Below are positions 33,571-42,414 of a stretch of 64,000 nucleotides of DNA, one piece after another. The DNA lies in contig NZ_CP013443.1 of assembly GCF_001718835.1 (NCBI RefSeq), positions 868,001 through 932,000 on the forward strand, read 5' to 3'. The first letter of the stretch is position 1. The number at the start of each line of letters is the position of its first letter. Source of the DNA: Burkholderia cepacia (GTDB lineage Bacteria; Pseudomonadota; Gammaproteobacteria; Burkholderiales; Burkholderiaceae). The notes under the pieces were generated by a model, which worked only from the letters and a program-made list of their open reading frames with translations, was not told where the DNA came from and did not search any database. Both the position numbers and the translations under genes were made by a program.

Positions 33571-34407
33571 TTACTCTCCCGGCGTGCGGCACGCTTCGCA
33601 CTGCACCTGCGTGACCGAGCGCTGTGCCGGATCGGCCGTCAGCCGGACGGCCGACAGCTGGTTACCCCACACACATCCCGAATCGAGCGCGACGACGTTC
33701 TCGCGCAGCATCAGGCCGAGCGCGGCCCAGTGCCCGAACACGACCGTCACGTCCTCCGTGCGGCGCCCCGGTACGTCGAACCACGGCAGGTAGCCTGGCG
33801 GCGCGCTGTCGGGGCCGCCGTTCGCCTTGAATTCCATCGCGCCGTCGGGCGTGCAGAAGCGCACGCGCGTGAATGCGTTGAACGCGACGCGCATCCGGTC
33901 GCGTTTCTTCAGGTTGGGACTCCATTGATTCGGCTCGTTGCCGTACAGCTGCTGCAGCGTGTCGCGCCAGTCGGGCGCGCGCAGCGCGCGCTGGAGTTCG
34001 TCGGCGAGTTCGAGCACGAGCGTCGTGTCCCATTGCGGTAGCACGCCCGCGTGCACGAGCAGCATCCCATGCTCGAAATGCGCGAACGGGAGATGGCGGA
34101 CCCATTCCAGCAAGGCCTCGGCGTCGGGGTCGTCGAGGATTTCGCCGATCGTGTCGCCCGGGCGTTCGGTGCGCAGGCCGGCGGAGACCGCAAGCAGGTG
34201 GAGGTCGTGATTGCCGAGCACGACGGTCGCGCGCGGGCCGAGGTTGACAACGGCCCGCAGGGCGGCGAGGGAGCCGGGCCCGCGGTTGACGACGTCGCCG
34301 GCGATCCAGAACGGGGTGTCGGGTGGGGCGGCGAGCTTTTCCGTCAGCGAGAGGAAAGCGGAATGACAGCCTTGGATGTCGCCGATGGCGATGGGGGTAG
34401 GGGGCAT
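33571..34407 (-). CDS. apaH: Symmetrical diadenosine tetraphosphatase
   Basis: 278-residue metallophosphatase. The metal-binding blocks are GDIQGCHSAF (residues 8-17), GDVVNRGPGS (about 38-47) and LGNHDLHLLA. It cleaves Ap4A to two ADP. I used the ATG at 34407, immediately before the conserved PTPIAIGDIQG; the longer frame upstream is non-conserved. It is convergent with plsC and divergent from the O-antigen locus that starts at rmlB. Confidence 0.95.
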   Translation of the reverse strand: MPPTPIAIGDIQGCHSAFLSLTEKLAAPPDTPFWIAGDVVNRGPGSLAALRAVVNLGPRATVVLGNHDLHLLAVSAGLRTERPGDTIGEILDDPDAEALLEWVRHLPFAHFEHGMLLVHAGVLPQWDTTLVLELADELQRALRAPDWRDTLQQLYGNEPNQWSPNLKKRDRMRVAFNAFTRVRFCTPDGAMEFKANGGPDSAPPGYLPWFDVPGRRTEDVTVVFGHWAALGLMLRENVVALDSGCVWGNQLSAVRLTADPAQRSVTQVQCEACRTPGE

Positions 34408-34742
34408 GGAGGTGGGTGGTTGCAAAGCTGGGCGGTTTGGTAGAACAGAGAACTCTACAACGGGCGGGCAATCTTCATACCACTTCAACCATTTGATCTG
34501 ACAGAATTTTTCCCGGTGATGCAGGGCCGGAGCGTTGTATCAAGTTGTTAGCGGCATGGCTCTTGCTTTGCACGATTTCCTATAATCATCGTTTTCCTCG
34601 CAAAAAATTAGCATTTCATGACTTTGGAGGCCATGTCGACCGGTTAAAATCCGGGCCTGATGTGGCTCGCGCGTTGCCACTTGCTGTATGCCATGCGGCA
34701 AGCGCCCGGCTGGGCGTACCGCATATTTCTAGAGGGAGCCTC
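34408..34742. promoter_or_regulatory. Divergent apaH / rmlB promoter region
   Basis: 335 bp, distinctly AT-rich between 34,480 and 34,620. A good -10 TATAAT lies at 34581-34586, about 156 bp before the rmlB start, but no matching -35 was found at normal spacing. No JUMPstart/ops element was recognised. It probably drives the rightward O-antigen operon. Confidence 0.45.
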
Positions 34743-35804
34743 ATGATCCTGGTTACGGGCGGCGCGGGTTTTATCGGTGCCAATTTTGTACTCGACTGGC
34801 TGTACCACAGCGACGAAGCCGTGCTCAACGTCGACAAGCTGACGTACGCAGGGAACCTGCGCACGCTGCAGTCGCTTGACGGGAATCCGAAGCACGTATT
34901 TGCGCGCGTCGATATCTGCGACCGCGCTGCGCTCGATGCGCTGTTTGCAGAGCACGCGCCGCGCGCCGTCGTGCACTTCGCCGCGGAAAGCCATGTCGAC
35001 CGCTCAATCCACGGTCCCGCAGACTTCGTTCAGACCAATGTCGTCGGCACGTTCACGCTGCTCGAAGCGGCGCGCGCGCATTGGAACGGCCTGAACGACG
35101 CCGACAAGGCGGCGTTCCGCTTCCTGCACGTGTCGACCGACGAGGTGTTCGGTTCGCTGTCGGCCACCGACCCGCAATTCTCCGAGACGACACCGTACGC
35201 ACCGAACAGCCCGTATTCGGCGACGAAGGCGGGTTCCGATCATCTGGTGCGTGCGTACCACCATACGTATGGTCTACCGGTGCTGACGACGAACTGTTCG
35301 AACAACTACGGCCCGTACCAGTTCCCCGAGAAGCTGATTCCGTTGATGATCGCGAATGCGCTCGCGGGGAAGCCGCTACCGGTGTACGGCGACGGCCAGA
35401 ACGTGCGCGACTGGCTGTACGTCGGTGACCACTGCAGCGCGATCCGCGAAGTGCTCGCGCGCGGCGTCCCCGGCGAGACGTACAACGTCGGCGGCTGGAA
35501 CGAGAAGAAGAACCTCGAGGTCGTGCATACGCTGTGCGACCTGCTCGACAAGGCGCGCCCGAAGGCAATCGGCTCCTATCGTGACCAGATCACCTATGTG
35601 ACGGATCGCCCTGGTCATGATCGCCGCTACGCGATCGATGCTCGCAAGCTCGAACGCGAGCTCGGCTGGAAGCCTGCGGAAACGTTCGAGACCGGTCTGG
35701 CGAAGACGGTCGACTGGTATCTCGACAATCAGGCGTGGGTGGACGACGTCGTGTCGGGCGAATATCGCAAGTGGGTCGAGACGAATTACGCGCAACGTAC
35801 TTGA
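34743..35804 (+). CDS. rmlB: dTDP-glucose 4,6-dehydratase
   Basis: 353-residue extended SDR. The NAD-binding motif GGAGFIGANFV lies at about 7-17, the active-site YSATK follows in PNSPYSATKAGSDHLV, and STDEVFG precedes it. It turns dTDP-glucose into dTDP-4-keto-6-deoxyglucose, the second step to dTDP-L-rhamnose. AGAGGGAG upstream of 34743 serves as ribosome-binding site. First gene of the rmlBACD operon. Confidence 0.97.
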   Translation: MILVTGGAGFIGANFVLDWLYHSDEAVLNVDKLTYAGNLRTLQSLDGNPKHVFARVDICDRAALDALFAEHAPRAVVHFAAESHVDRSIHGPADFVQTNVVGTFTLLEAARAHWNGLNDADKAAFRFLHVSTDEVFGSLSATDPQFSETTPYAPNSPYSATKAGSDHLVRAYHHTYGLPVLTTNCSNNYGPYQFPEKLIPLMIANALAGKPLPVYGDGQNVRDWLYVGDHCSAIREVLARGVPGETYNVGGWNEKKNLEVVHTLCDLLDKARPKAIGSYRDQITYVTDRPGHDRRYAIDARKLERELGWKPAETFETGLAKTVDWYLDNQAWVDDVVSGEYRKWVETNYAQRT

Positions 35805-35815
35805 GGGCATGGTCG

Positions 35816-36709
35816 ATGGCACGTAAAGGCATCATTCTCGCCGGCGGTTCCGGCACACGGCTGTACCCGATCACGCACGTCGTATCGAAGCAACTCCTGC
35901 CGGTGTACGACAAGCCGATGATCTACTACCCGCTGTCGACGCTGATGATCGCGGGCATTCGCGACGTGCTGATCATCTCGACGCCGCACGACACGCCGCG
36001 CTTCGAGTCGATGCTCGGTAACGGCAGTCAGTGGGGGATGAACATCCAGTACGCGGTGCAGCCGTCGCCAGATGGTCTCGCGCAGGCGTTCATCATCGGC
36101 AAGGAATTCATCGGTAATGATCCGTCGGCGCTGATCCTTGGCGACAACATCTTCTACGGCCACGACCTGGCGAAGCAATTGGAGCGTGCGAACGCGAAGG
36201 AATCGGGCGCGACGGTGTTCGCTTATCACGTGCAGGATCCCGAGCGTTACGGCGTCGTCGAATTCGACAAGGAATTTCGCGCGCTGTCGATCGAGGAGAA
36301 GCCGGTCGTGCCGCGCTCGAACTACGCGGTGACCGGCCTGTATTTCTACGACAACCGCGTGTGCGACATCGCGGCCGATATCAAGCCTTCACCGCGCGGT
36401 GAGCTGGAAATCACCGACGTCAATTCGCGTTATCTCGCCGACTCCAAGCTCGACGTCGAGATCATGGGACGTGGTTATGCGTGGCTCGATACCGGCACGC
36501 ACGATTCGCTGATCGAGGCGGCGACGTTCATCGCTACGTTGCAGAAGCGGCAAGGGCTCGTCGTTGCATGCCCCGAAGAGATCGCATACCGCAAGAAATG
36601 GATCGACGCGGATCAGTTGTGCAAGCTCGCTGCCCCACTGTCGAAGAACGGCTACGGGCGTTATCTAGAACACATTCTTACGGATCAAGTCGCATGGCCA
36701 TCCAAGTAA
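35816..36709 (+). CDS. rmlA: Glucose-1-phosphate thymidylyltransferase
   Basis: 297 residues. The nucleotidyltransferase motif GIILAGGSGTRLYPIT lies at about 5-20, SKQLLPVYDKPMIYYPLS follows, and EEKPVVPRSNYAVTGLYFYD is typical of RmlA. It makes dTDP-glucose. The ATG at 35816 lies 11 bp after the rmlB stop; the longer frame upstream is not conserved. Confidence 0.97.
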   Translation: MARKGIILAGGSGTRLYPITHVVSKQLLPVYDKPMIYYPLSTLMIAGIRDVLIISTPHDTPRFESMLGNGSQWGMNIQYAVQPSPDGLAQAFIIGKEFIGNDPSALILGDNIFYGHDLAKQLERANAKESGATVFAYHVQDPERYGVVEFDKEFRALSIEEKPVVPRSNYAVTGLYFYDNRVCDIAADIKPSPRGELEITDVNSRYLADSKLDVEIMGRGYAWLDTGTHDSLIEAATFIATLQKRQGLVVACPEEIAYRKKWIDADQLCKLAAPLSKNGYGRYLEHILTDQVAWPSK

Positions 36710-37245
36710 CGACGACGACGCTGCCCGAAGTCAAGATCATCGAGCCGAAGGTATTCGGTGACGCGCGTGGGTATTTCTACGAGAGTTTCAATGCGCGTGA
36801 ATTTGCGGAGCAGGTGGCGGCCGGCTTCGAATTTGTTCAGGATAACCATTCACATTCGGGAAAGGGTGTGCTGCGCGGGCTGCATTATCAGATCGAGCAT
36901 GCGCAGGGCAAGCTCGTTCGGGTCGTCGAAGGCGAGGTGTTCGACGTGGCGGTTGATATTCGCAAAAGCTCTCCGCGCTTCGGTCGATGGGTCGGCGTCG
37001 TCCTGTCCGCCGACAATCATCGTCAGCTGTGGGTGCCGCCCGGCTTCGCACACGGTTTCGTTGTGCTGTCGGAGGCCGCGCAGTTTCTGTACAAGACGAC
37101 CGACTACTGGTTTCCGGAGTTCGAGCGCTGCATTCGCTGGAACGACGAGCATATTAGCATTGACTGGCCGATGGAAACGGCACCGCTGGTGTCCGCAAAG
37201 GACGGGCGAGGTGCGACGCTGGCGGATGCGGAGGTATTCGTATGA
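36694..37245 (+). CDS. rmlC: dTDP-4-dehydrorhamnose 3,5-epimerase
   Basis: 183-residue cupin-fold epimerase. DARGYFYESFN, FVQDNHSHSGKGVLRGLHYQ (catalytic His in the LRGLHYQ block) and WVPPGFAHGFVVLS are diagnostic. It converts dTDP-4-keto-6-deoxyglucose to the L-lyxo form. The gene begins inside the end of rmlA (16-bp overlap) and overlaps rmlD by 4 bp. Confidence 0.96.
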   Translation: MAIQVTTTTLPEVKIIEPKVFGDARGYFYESFNAREFAEQVAAGFEFVQDNHSHSGKGVLRGLHYQIEHAQGKLVRVVEGEVFDVAVDIRKSSPRFGRWVGVVLSADNHRQLWVPPGFAHGFVVLSEAAQFLYKTTDYWFPEFERCIRWNDEHISIDWPMETAPLVSAKDGRGATLADAEVFV

Positions 37246-38138
37246 AAATAGTTGTAACAGGCGCGCGGGGGCAGGTCGGCTGGGAACTGGTCCGGTCGAT
37301 GTCCGTGCTGGGCGCAGTGCACGCATGGGATCGCGCAGCAGCCGACCTGAGCCGTCCGGACGAACTGGTCGACGCGGTTCGCGAATTACGCCCTGACGTG
37401 ATCGTCAATGCGGCAGCCTATACATCCGTGGACAGGGCGGAGTCTGAAGAGGCGCTTGCCACGACGATCAATGGGGAGGCCGTGGGCGCGCTGGCACAGG
37501 CGGCACGTGATATTGACGCGCTGTTCGTCCACTATTCGACGGATTACGTGTTCGACGGCATGGCGAGCGAGCCCTATCGCGAAGACGCGATCGCAGCACC
37601 GCAGAATGCATACGGACGCAGCAAATTGCTTGGTGACGAGGCGGTAGCGGCGTCCGGGGCGGATCATCTGATTTTTCGCACGACCTGGGTCTACAGTGCG
37701 CGCGGTACAAACTTCCTGTTGACGATGTTGCGCCTGATGTGCGAGCGGCCGGAGCTTAGCGTCGTTGCCGACCAGTTTGGCGCACCGACGAGTGCGCGCT
37801 TCATTGCCGATGTCACCGCGCATGCCGTTCGACAGTGCATGAACGAGCGCGCGGAGGGCTGCTTCGACAGCGGCCTCTTCAATCTCACGGCCGATGGTGT
37901 GACGTCATGGCACGGCTTTGCCCAGGCAATCTTCGATTGTGCGCGGACGGCAGGAAGCGGCGTGACCCTGAAGACAGGGAAGATCAATGCAATCAGGGCA
38001 TTGGATTATCCGACTCAAGCAGTGCGCCCGATCTATTCCGTTCTCGACGGCGGCAGGCTCCGGCATCGTTTCAATCTGCACCGCCCGCACTGGCAAGATG
38101 GTGTGAAGCTTGTGCTGGACGAACTGCTTTGTCGCTGA
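37242..38138 (+). CDS. rmlD: dTDP-4-dehydrorhamnose reductase
   Basis: 298-residue SDR. VTGARGQVGWEL at the N-terminus binds NAD(P)H. VDRAESEEA, STDYVFDG and the YxxxK pair in AYGRSKLLGDEAV are typical. It performs the last step of dTDP-L-rhamnose synthesis. It starts on the 4-bp overlap with rmlC. Confidence 0.96.
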   Translation: MKIVVTGARGQVGWELVRSMSVLGAVHAWDRAAADLSRPDELVDAVRELRPDVIVNAAAYTSVDRAESEEALATTINGEAVGALAQAARDIDALFVHYSTDYVFDGMASEPYREDAIAAPQNAYGRSKLLGDEAVAASGADHLIFRTTWVYSARGTNFLLTMLRLMCERPELSVVADQFGAPTSARFIADVTAHAVRQCMNERAEGCFDSGLFNLTADGVTSWHGFAQAIFDCARTAGSGVTLKTGKINAIRALDYPTQAVRPIYSVLDGGRLRHRFNLHRPHWQDGVKLVLDELLCR

Positions 38139-38261
38139 CGCTGCTGGGCTTGAACGCTCAAATTTCGTCTTCTCGCCACTCATACTCGATTGCTATATCC
38201 TTGCCGTCGGCTAGCGCCAGACAGCCCGAGCCTTCCGTCAATTTACCGCGTCGTTATCGTC

Positions 38262-39365
38262 ATGTCCGCATCCGCTATTACCATCGCCGCTCAGTTGGAC
38301 CGTCACTTCACGCAGACTATCCTGCCGATCTGGCTCGGGCCGGGGTTCGATCGCGCGTTGAGGTTGCCGTTCGAGGCGGTGTCGCCGGACACGCATATGC
38401 CGTTGCCCGTCGTGCGTTACCGCGCGATGGCCTGCGCGCGTCAACTGTTCGTGTTCTCGGAGGCGGGCAATGCTGCGCACGCGGATACGCTTTTCGCGTC
38501 GCTTTGCGAGCGCTTTCGCGATCCCCGCCACGGCGGCTGGTTCTACAGCATCGATCCGAACGGCGAGCCGCTCGATCGTACGAAGGACCTGTACACGCAT
38601 GCGTTCGTCGTGTTCGCATGCGCGGCTTATTTCACGGCGTCTGGTAATTGCGACGCGCGTAGCGTCGCGGAAGAGACCGCTGCGCTGATCGTTGAGCGCT
38701 TCGCGCGCCATCCGGGTGACGCGCTGCTCGATGCGGCCCGCAACGAGAATTTCACTGACACAACGGGCGGATCGCTGCAGAATCCATTGATGCACCTGAC
38801 GGAAGCCTGGCTCGCGGCGAGCGACGCATTCGGCGATACCGCATTCGACGACGCGCTGCTGCGCGTTGCGCAAGCGGTCGAAAGTACGTTCGTGGATGCC
38901 GGCACGGGTTGCATTGCGGAACTGCCGCTCGGTGAGCCGGACAATCGTTTCGAGCCGGGTCACCAGTTCGAATGGTTCTATCTCGTCAGCGCGGCCGGCG
39001 CTCGGCTCGCGTCGACCGGCCTGCCGCAGGCGCTCGACCGCGCGTATGCCTTCGCGGAGCGTCATGGCATCGATTCGTTCACTGGCGGCGTATGTGCGGC
39101 AATCGACGCGCGAGGAGCATGCATCGATGCGACACAGCGCATCTGGGCGCAGACGGAATACTTGCGTGCACTCGCCACACGCGATCCTTCGCCGAACTCG
39201 CCGACCCTGGCGCGGCAGATCGAGCGTTTCGCCGCTAAGTTTCTCCATCCGCGCGGCTGGTACGAGTGCAAGACCGCGCAGGGTGTGGTGTCGCGCGCGG
39301 ACATGCCGTCGACGACGCCCTATCACCTGGCGACCGCCTACGCGGCATTGTCGGCCGGTGCGTGA
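38262..39365 (+). CDS. AGE-family (N-acylglucosamine 2-epimerase / mannose isomerase-like) protein
   Basis: 367 residues, an (alpha/alpha)6-barrel protein. GGWFYSIDPNGEPLDRTKDLYTHAFVVFA, NPLMHLTEAWLAAS, FEPGHQFEWFYLV and RIWAQTEYLRA match the AGE family active-site blocks, including paired His residues. Members interconvert mannose/glucose-type sugars or epimerise N-acetylglucosamine. I used the ATG at 38262; the frame is open to 38190. It follows the rml genes after 123 bp and may supply a mannose- or glucose-type precursor for the O-antigen. Substrate is not readable. Confidence 0.8.
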   Translation: MSASAITIAAQLDRHFTQTILPIWLGPGFDRALRLPFEAVSPDTHMPLPVVRYRAMACARQLFVFSEAGNAAHADTLFASLCERFRDPRHGGWFYSIDPNGEPLDRTKDLYTHAFVVFACAAYFTASGNCDARSVAEETAALIVERFARHPGDALLDAARNENFTDTTGGSLQNPLMHLTEAWLAASDAFGDTAFDDALLRVAQAVESTFVDAGTGCIAELPLGEPDNRFEPGHQFEWFYLVSAAGARLASTGLPQALDRAYAFAERHGIDSFTGGVCAAIDARGACIDATQRIWAQTEYLRALATRDPSPNSPTLARQIERFAAKFLHPRGWYECKTAQGVVSRADMPSTTPYHLATAYAALSAGA

Positions 39366-39757
39366 GAGCGCATTCGCCAGTTGAAGCGCCGAAGCGTGCG
39401 TGCGCGTATGCGATGGCGCCGCTGCGCCGCTCCGGTGCGGGGCACACACGGTGTCGACGCGGCGCGGCCGGCGACAGCGGGCGGCGGCATGCGATATTCC
39501 GAACAATCGGGACACGACCATCGTCCGCTGGCCGATTTCCGCCGATTGCATATCGGTTGAGTGAGCCGGCATTCATCGACCGAAATTCATTGAGTTGTCT
39601 CGCGTACGGACATGGTAGCGACTATCGCGCGACGAGTATTTTTTATTGGGATTCGAAAGCGGATTGTCTGCCGTATTGATTCAATTTATCTTCGAATATT
39701 TGAAATTCGATGCTTTGCAGGGAAACTGAATATTCGATATGGCTGTGAGAGAAATAT
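39366..39757. other. Intergenic region; GC-rich to AT-rich transition
   Basis: 392 bp. The first half is GC-rich like the genes before it; from about 39,560 on the sequence is clearly AT-rich, as are the genes that follow. I see no gene here. A promoter for the GmhB-like gene is likely in the AT-rich part, but no convincing -35/-10 pair was found. It marks the left boundary of the composition shift. Confidence 0.45.
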
Positions 39758-40315
39758 ATGGTGCCTGCACTGTTTTTGGATCGCGATGGCGTTATCAATG
39801 TCGATACCGGATATTTGCATCGGCCTGAGGAATGCCGGTTCGTACCCGGAATTTTCGAGTTGGTGGGGGCGGCAAATCGCGCGGGTTATCGCGTGTTGAT
39901 CGTTACGAACCAATCGGGGGTCGGACGTGGATACTTTTCGGAAGAAGTGTTTCGTTCGTTTACGGAATGGATGATCGGTGAATTCAAGAGGCGCGGCTTG
40001 TCGATCGACGGGGTCTACTTCTGTCCTCACCATCCCGATGCGCCGCTTGACGCGTACCGGGTCGCGTGTGCTTGCCGCAAGCCGGAACCGGGCATGTTTC
40101 TTAGTGCGCGTGATGAATTTGATGTCGACATGCATCGCTCCATCATGGTTGGCGACAGTCGGACCGATATCGAAGCTGCCCATGCAGGAGGGGTCGGTCG
40201 AGCCTTCCTGCTGGTCGATCCGTCGCAGGATGGTGGCCTGATTGACGATTGCACGGTCATACATTCGTTGGACGAGGTGTTGCAGGCGCTGGCCGACCGG
40301 ACCAAGTCAGTGTAG
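39758..40315 (+). CDS. D-glycero-D-manno-heptose-1,7-bisphosphate 7-phosphatase, GmhB-like
   Basis: 185-residue HAD phosphatase. FLDRDGVINVDTGYLHRPEE near the N-terminus gives the DxD nucleophile pair and GmhB-type substrate loop. VLIVTNQSGVGRGYF follows, and the zinc-binding CPHHPD and CACRKPEPGM loops are diagnostic of GmhB/HisB-N. MVGDSRTDIEAAHAGG carries the second acidic motif. It removes the 7-phosphate in heptose nucleotide synthesis. A copy inside an O-antigen locus suggests a heptose or related sugar in the O-unit. Confidence 0.88.
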   Translation: MVPALFLDRDGVINVDTGYLHRPEECRFVPGIFELVGAANRAGYRVLIVTNQSGVGRGYFSEEVFRSFTEWMIGEFKRRGLSIDGVYFCPHHPDAPLDAYRVACACRKPEPGMFLSARDEFDVDMHRSIMVGDSRTDIEAAHAGGVGRAFLLVDPSQDGGLIDDCTVIHSLDEVLQALADRTKSV

Positions 40316-40851
40316 GATATTGATTTTTCGCGGAATTTTCTCGTGTAGTCGTTTAGTCATGTATGCTTTCGGCGGAACTCGGGGGTGGGGTACGAGACGC
40401 ATGCGCAACGCGCGAGACGAGGCGTTTGCTGCGTGATCGCCGTGGGGGTATCTAGGCATGTAGTGCCTGATCGAGAGTGACGTAGATTGCGAAAATGAAA
40501 GATAAGGGCTGAATGCTAGGCTGAGCTTTCGACTGCAACGCTAAACGTAAGGGGCGTAACTGAATTTAACAAGTTTCCTTCGCTCCCGGGTGACGTTGTA
40601 TACTGATGCGCCGTCTACCATCCCCCTTGATCCGGTTTGGGTCGCGTCGACCCAGGTGTTCGCCTGATCGTCCCTTCTGCGGAGACCATGGCGTCTAGGA
40701 TGCATTCTTTTGGCGACGCTGGCTCGGCGTCGCGATTGACCGTTGCATCACCGGCGTTATGAAAAGATGGCTGAACGTGTGCCCCGACGGTGTGTGTCGG
40801 CTAAAAGCACGGTGTCACGACCGCCGATCACATCAATTTCACATATTCTGG
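40316..40851. other. Intergenic region upstream of wzm
   Basis: 536 bp without a convincing gene. A possible -10 TATACT lies at 40599-40604 with only a weak -35 (TTTCCT, around 40574). The frame of the downstream permease is open back to 40759, but residues before 40852 do not look like a Wzm N-terminus. Confidence 0.4.
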
Positions 40852-41640
40852 ATGACTGCATTTCAACTTCCCAACAACAGCCTTCTCAGTGGTGTCAAGG
40901 CTTGGCGTCTTTGGAGCCTGCTCGGCTGGCTCGACATTCGTCAGCGTTATGCGCGTTCGATGCTCGGTCCGTTCTGGATCACCGTGAGCATGGGCGTCAT
41001 GGTCGGTTCCATGGGGGTCGTGTACGGGACCCTTTTCGGTCAGCCGATGAAGGACTATCTGCCGCTGGTCGGCATGGGCTTCGTGATCTGGGCGCTGATC
41101 TCCGGCGTGCTCAATGATGCCTGCGGCGCGTACATCAACAATGCGAATTATATTCTTCAGAGCGATGTCGGCCTCTGGGTTTATGTACTACAGGTGCTGT
41201 GGCGGCAATTGATTATATTCGCGCACAACTTCGTGATCGTTCTCGCGTTATTCGCCGTGTACGGCATCAGCCGGCCGGACTTGCTGCCGCTGTTCATTCC
41301 CGGGCTACTCGTCCTCATGCTCAACCTGACCTGGATGGCGAAAATGGTCGCGGTGACGTCGGCGCGCTATCGTGACGTCACCCAACTGGTTGCTTCGACA
41401 GTGCAGATCCTTTTCTATATTACGCCGCTGATGTGGAAGCCGACGATGCTGAGCAAGCATCAATGGCTGGTCACGATCAACCCTTTTGCCGCACTCGTGG
41501 ATCTAGTGCGCTCACCCTTGCTCGGGCAGGTGCCTGCAATGTCGAGCTGGATGATCGCGCTCGGGCTCGCCGCCGTTGGATGGGGGCTCGTCATGTTGGT
41601 TGCCTCGCGGGTTTCCGATCGAGTGGCATATTGGGTGTAA
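40852..41640 (+). CDS. wzm: O-antigen ABC exporter permease (ABC-2 type)
   Basis: 262 residues with about six hydrophobic helices. WLDIRQRYARSMLGPFWITVSMGVMV near the N-terminus is the standard opening of Wzm/TagG permeases. It exports complete lipid-linked O-polysaccharide across the inner membrane together with Wzt, whose gene starts 10 bp downstream. I used the ATG at 40852 because family homology begins there; an upstream ATG at 40759 is possible. Confidence 0.93.
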   Translation: MTAFQLPNNSLLSGVKAWRLWSLLGWLDIRQRYARSMLGPFWITVSMGVMVGSMGVVYGTLFGQPMKDYLPLVGMGFVIWALISGVLNDACGAYINNANYILQSDVGLWVYVLQVLWRQLIIFAHNFVIVLALFAVYGISRPDLLPLFIPGLLVLMLNLTWMAKMVAVTSARYRDVTQLVASTVQILFYITPLMWKPTMLSKHQWLVTINPFAALVDLVRSPLLGQVPAMSSWMIALGLAAVGWGLVMLVASRVSDRVAYWV

Positions 41641-41649
41641 AGGTCAGTC

Positions 41650-42414
41650 ATGTCTGAACTCGCAGTAAATGAAATTACCGTCGATCTTCCCGTATTCGAA
41701 GTGCACGGGCGCTCCCTTCGCAAGCACCTGTCGGCGTTCGGCAAAGGCAATCGGCTCGCCGAGAGCAACGATGGTGTAGTGATCGTGCGTGCGCTCGAGA
41801 ACGTGAGTTTCCGTCTCCAGAAGGGCGACCGGCTCGGGCTGATCGGCGCCAACGGCGCAGGCAAGAGCACGCTGTTGCGTGTGCTGGCCGGAATCTACAA
41901 ACCGGCCAAGGGTGCGGTCGTGAGGACCGGCAAGACAGTCCCGCTGCTCGACATCACCCTGGGGCTCGACGAGAACTCCACCGGACGCCAAAACATTCGC
42001 TTGCGCGGATTGTTTCTCGGTCAGACTCGTGCATGGGTCGAGGAAAACGAGCGTGATATCTGCGAGTTCTCGGAGCTCGGCGACTACCTCGACATGCCGG
42101 TGCGTACGTACTCTAGCGGCATGCGCATGCGTCTCGCGTTCGCGATTTCGATGGCGGTTCACGCCGATATCCTGCTGCTTGATGAAGTGATGGGCGTGGG
42201 CGACAGTGCCTTTCAGGATAAGGCGAAATCGCGCGTGCGGCAGGTTTCGGATCGCGCCGGCGTAGTCGTGATGGCGCTGCATTCGAGTCCGACGATCATG
42301 GAAATGTGCAACAAGGCGCTCTGGCTCGACAAGGGCCACGTTCGCATGCTCGGTGATAGCCATGAGGTCGTGCGGGCCTACGACGACTTCATGCATGGAA
42401 GGAGCGCCTCGTGA
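41650..42414 (+). CDS. wzt: O-antigen ABC exporter ATP-binding protein (short form)
   Basis: 254 residues. Walker A GANGAGKS lies at about 66-73, the signature YSSGMRMRL precedes Walker B ILLLDEVMGVGD, and HSSPTIMEMCNKALWLDKG follows. It powers Wzm. The polypeptide ends right after the ATPase domain, so the C-terminal carbohydrate-recognition domain found in chain-terminus-reading Wzt proteins is absent. Its stop overlaps the next start by 4 bp. Confidence 0.93.
   Translation: MSELAVNEITVDLPVFEVHGRSLRKHLSAFGKGNRLAESNDGVVIVRALENVSFRLQKGDRLGLIGANGAGKSTLLRVLAGIYKPAKGAVVRTGKTVPLLDITLGLDENSTGRQNIRLRGLFLGQTRAWVEENERDICEFSELGDYLDMPVRTYSSGMRMRLAFAISMAVHADILLLDEVMGVGDSAFQDKAKSRVRQVSDRAGVVVMALHSSPTIMEMCNKALWLDKGHVRMLGDSHEVVRAYDDFMHGRSAS

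Noticed and set aside
34408..34742. JUMPstart/ops element ahead of the O-antigen operon
   Set aside because: No GGCGGTAG-type ops core was found in the expected position.
40759..40851. Longer N-terminus for Wzm starting at 40759
   Set aside because: The added 31 residues are Cys/His/Arg-rich and unlike Wzm N-termini; the ATG at 40852 fits family length.
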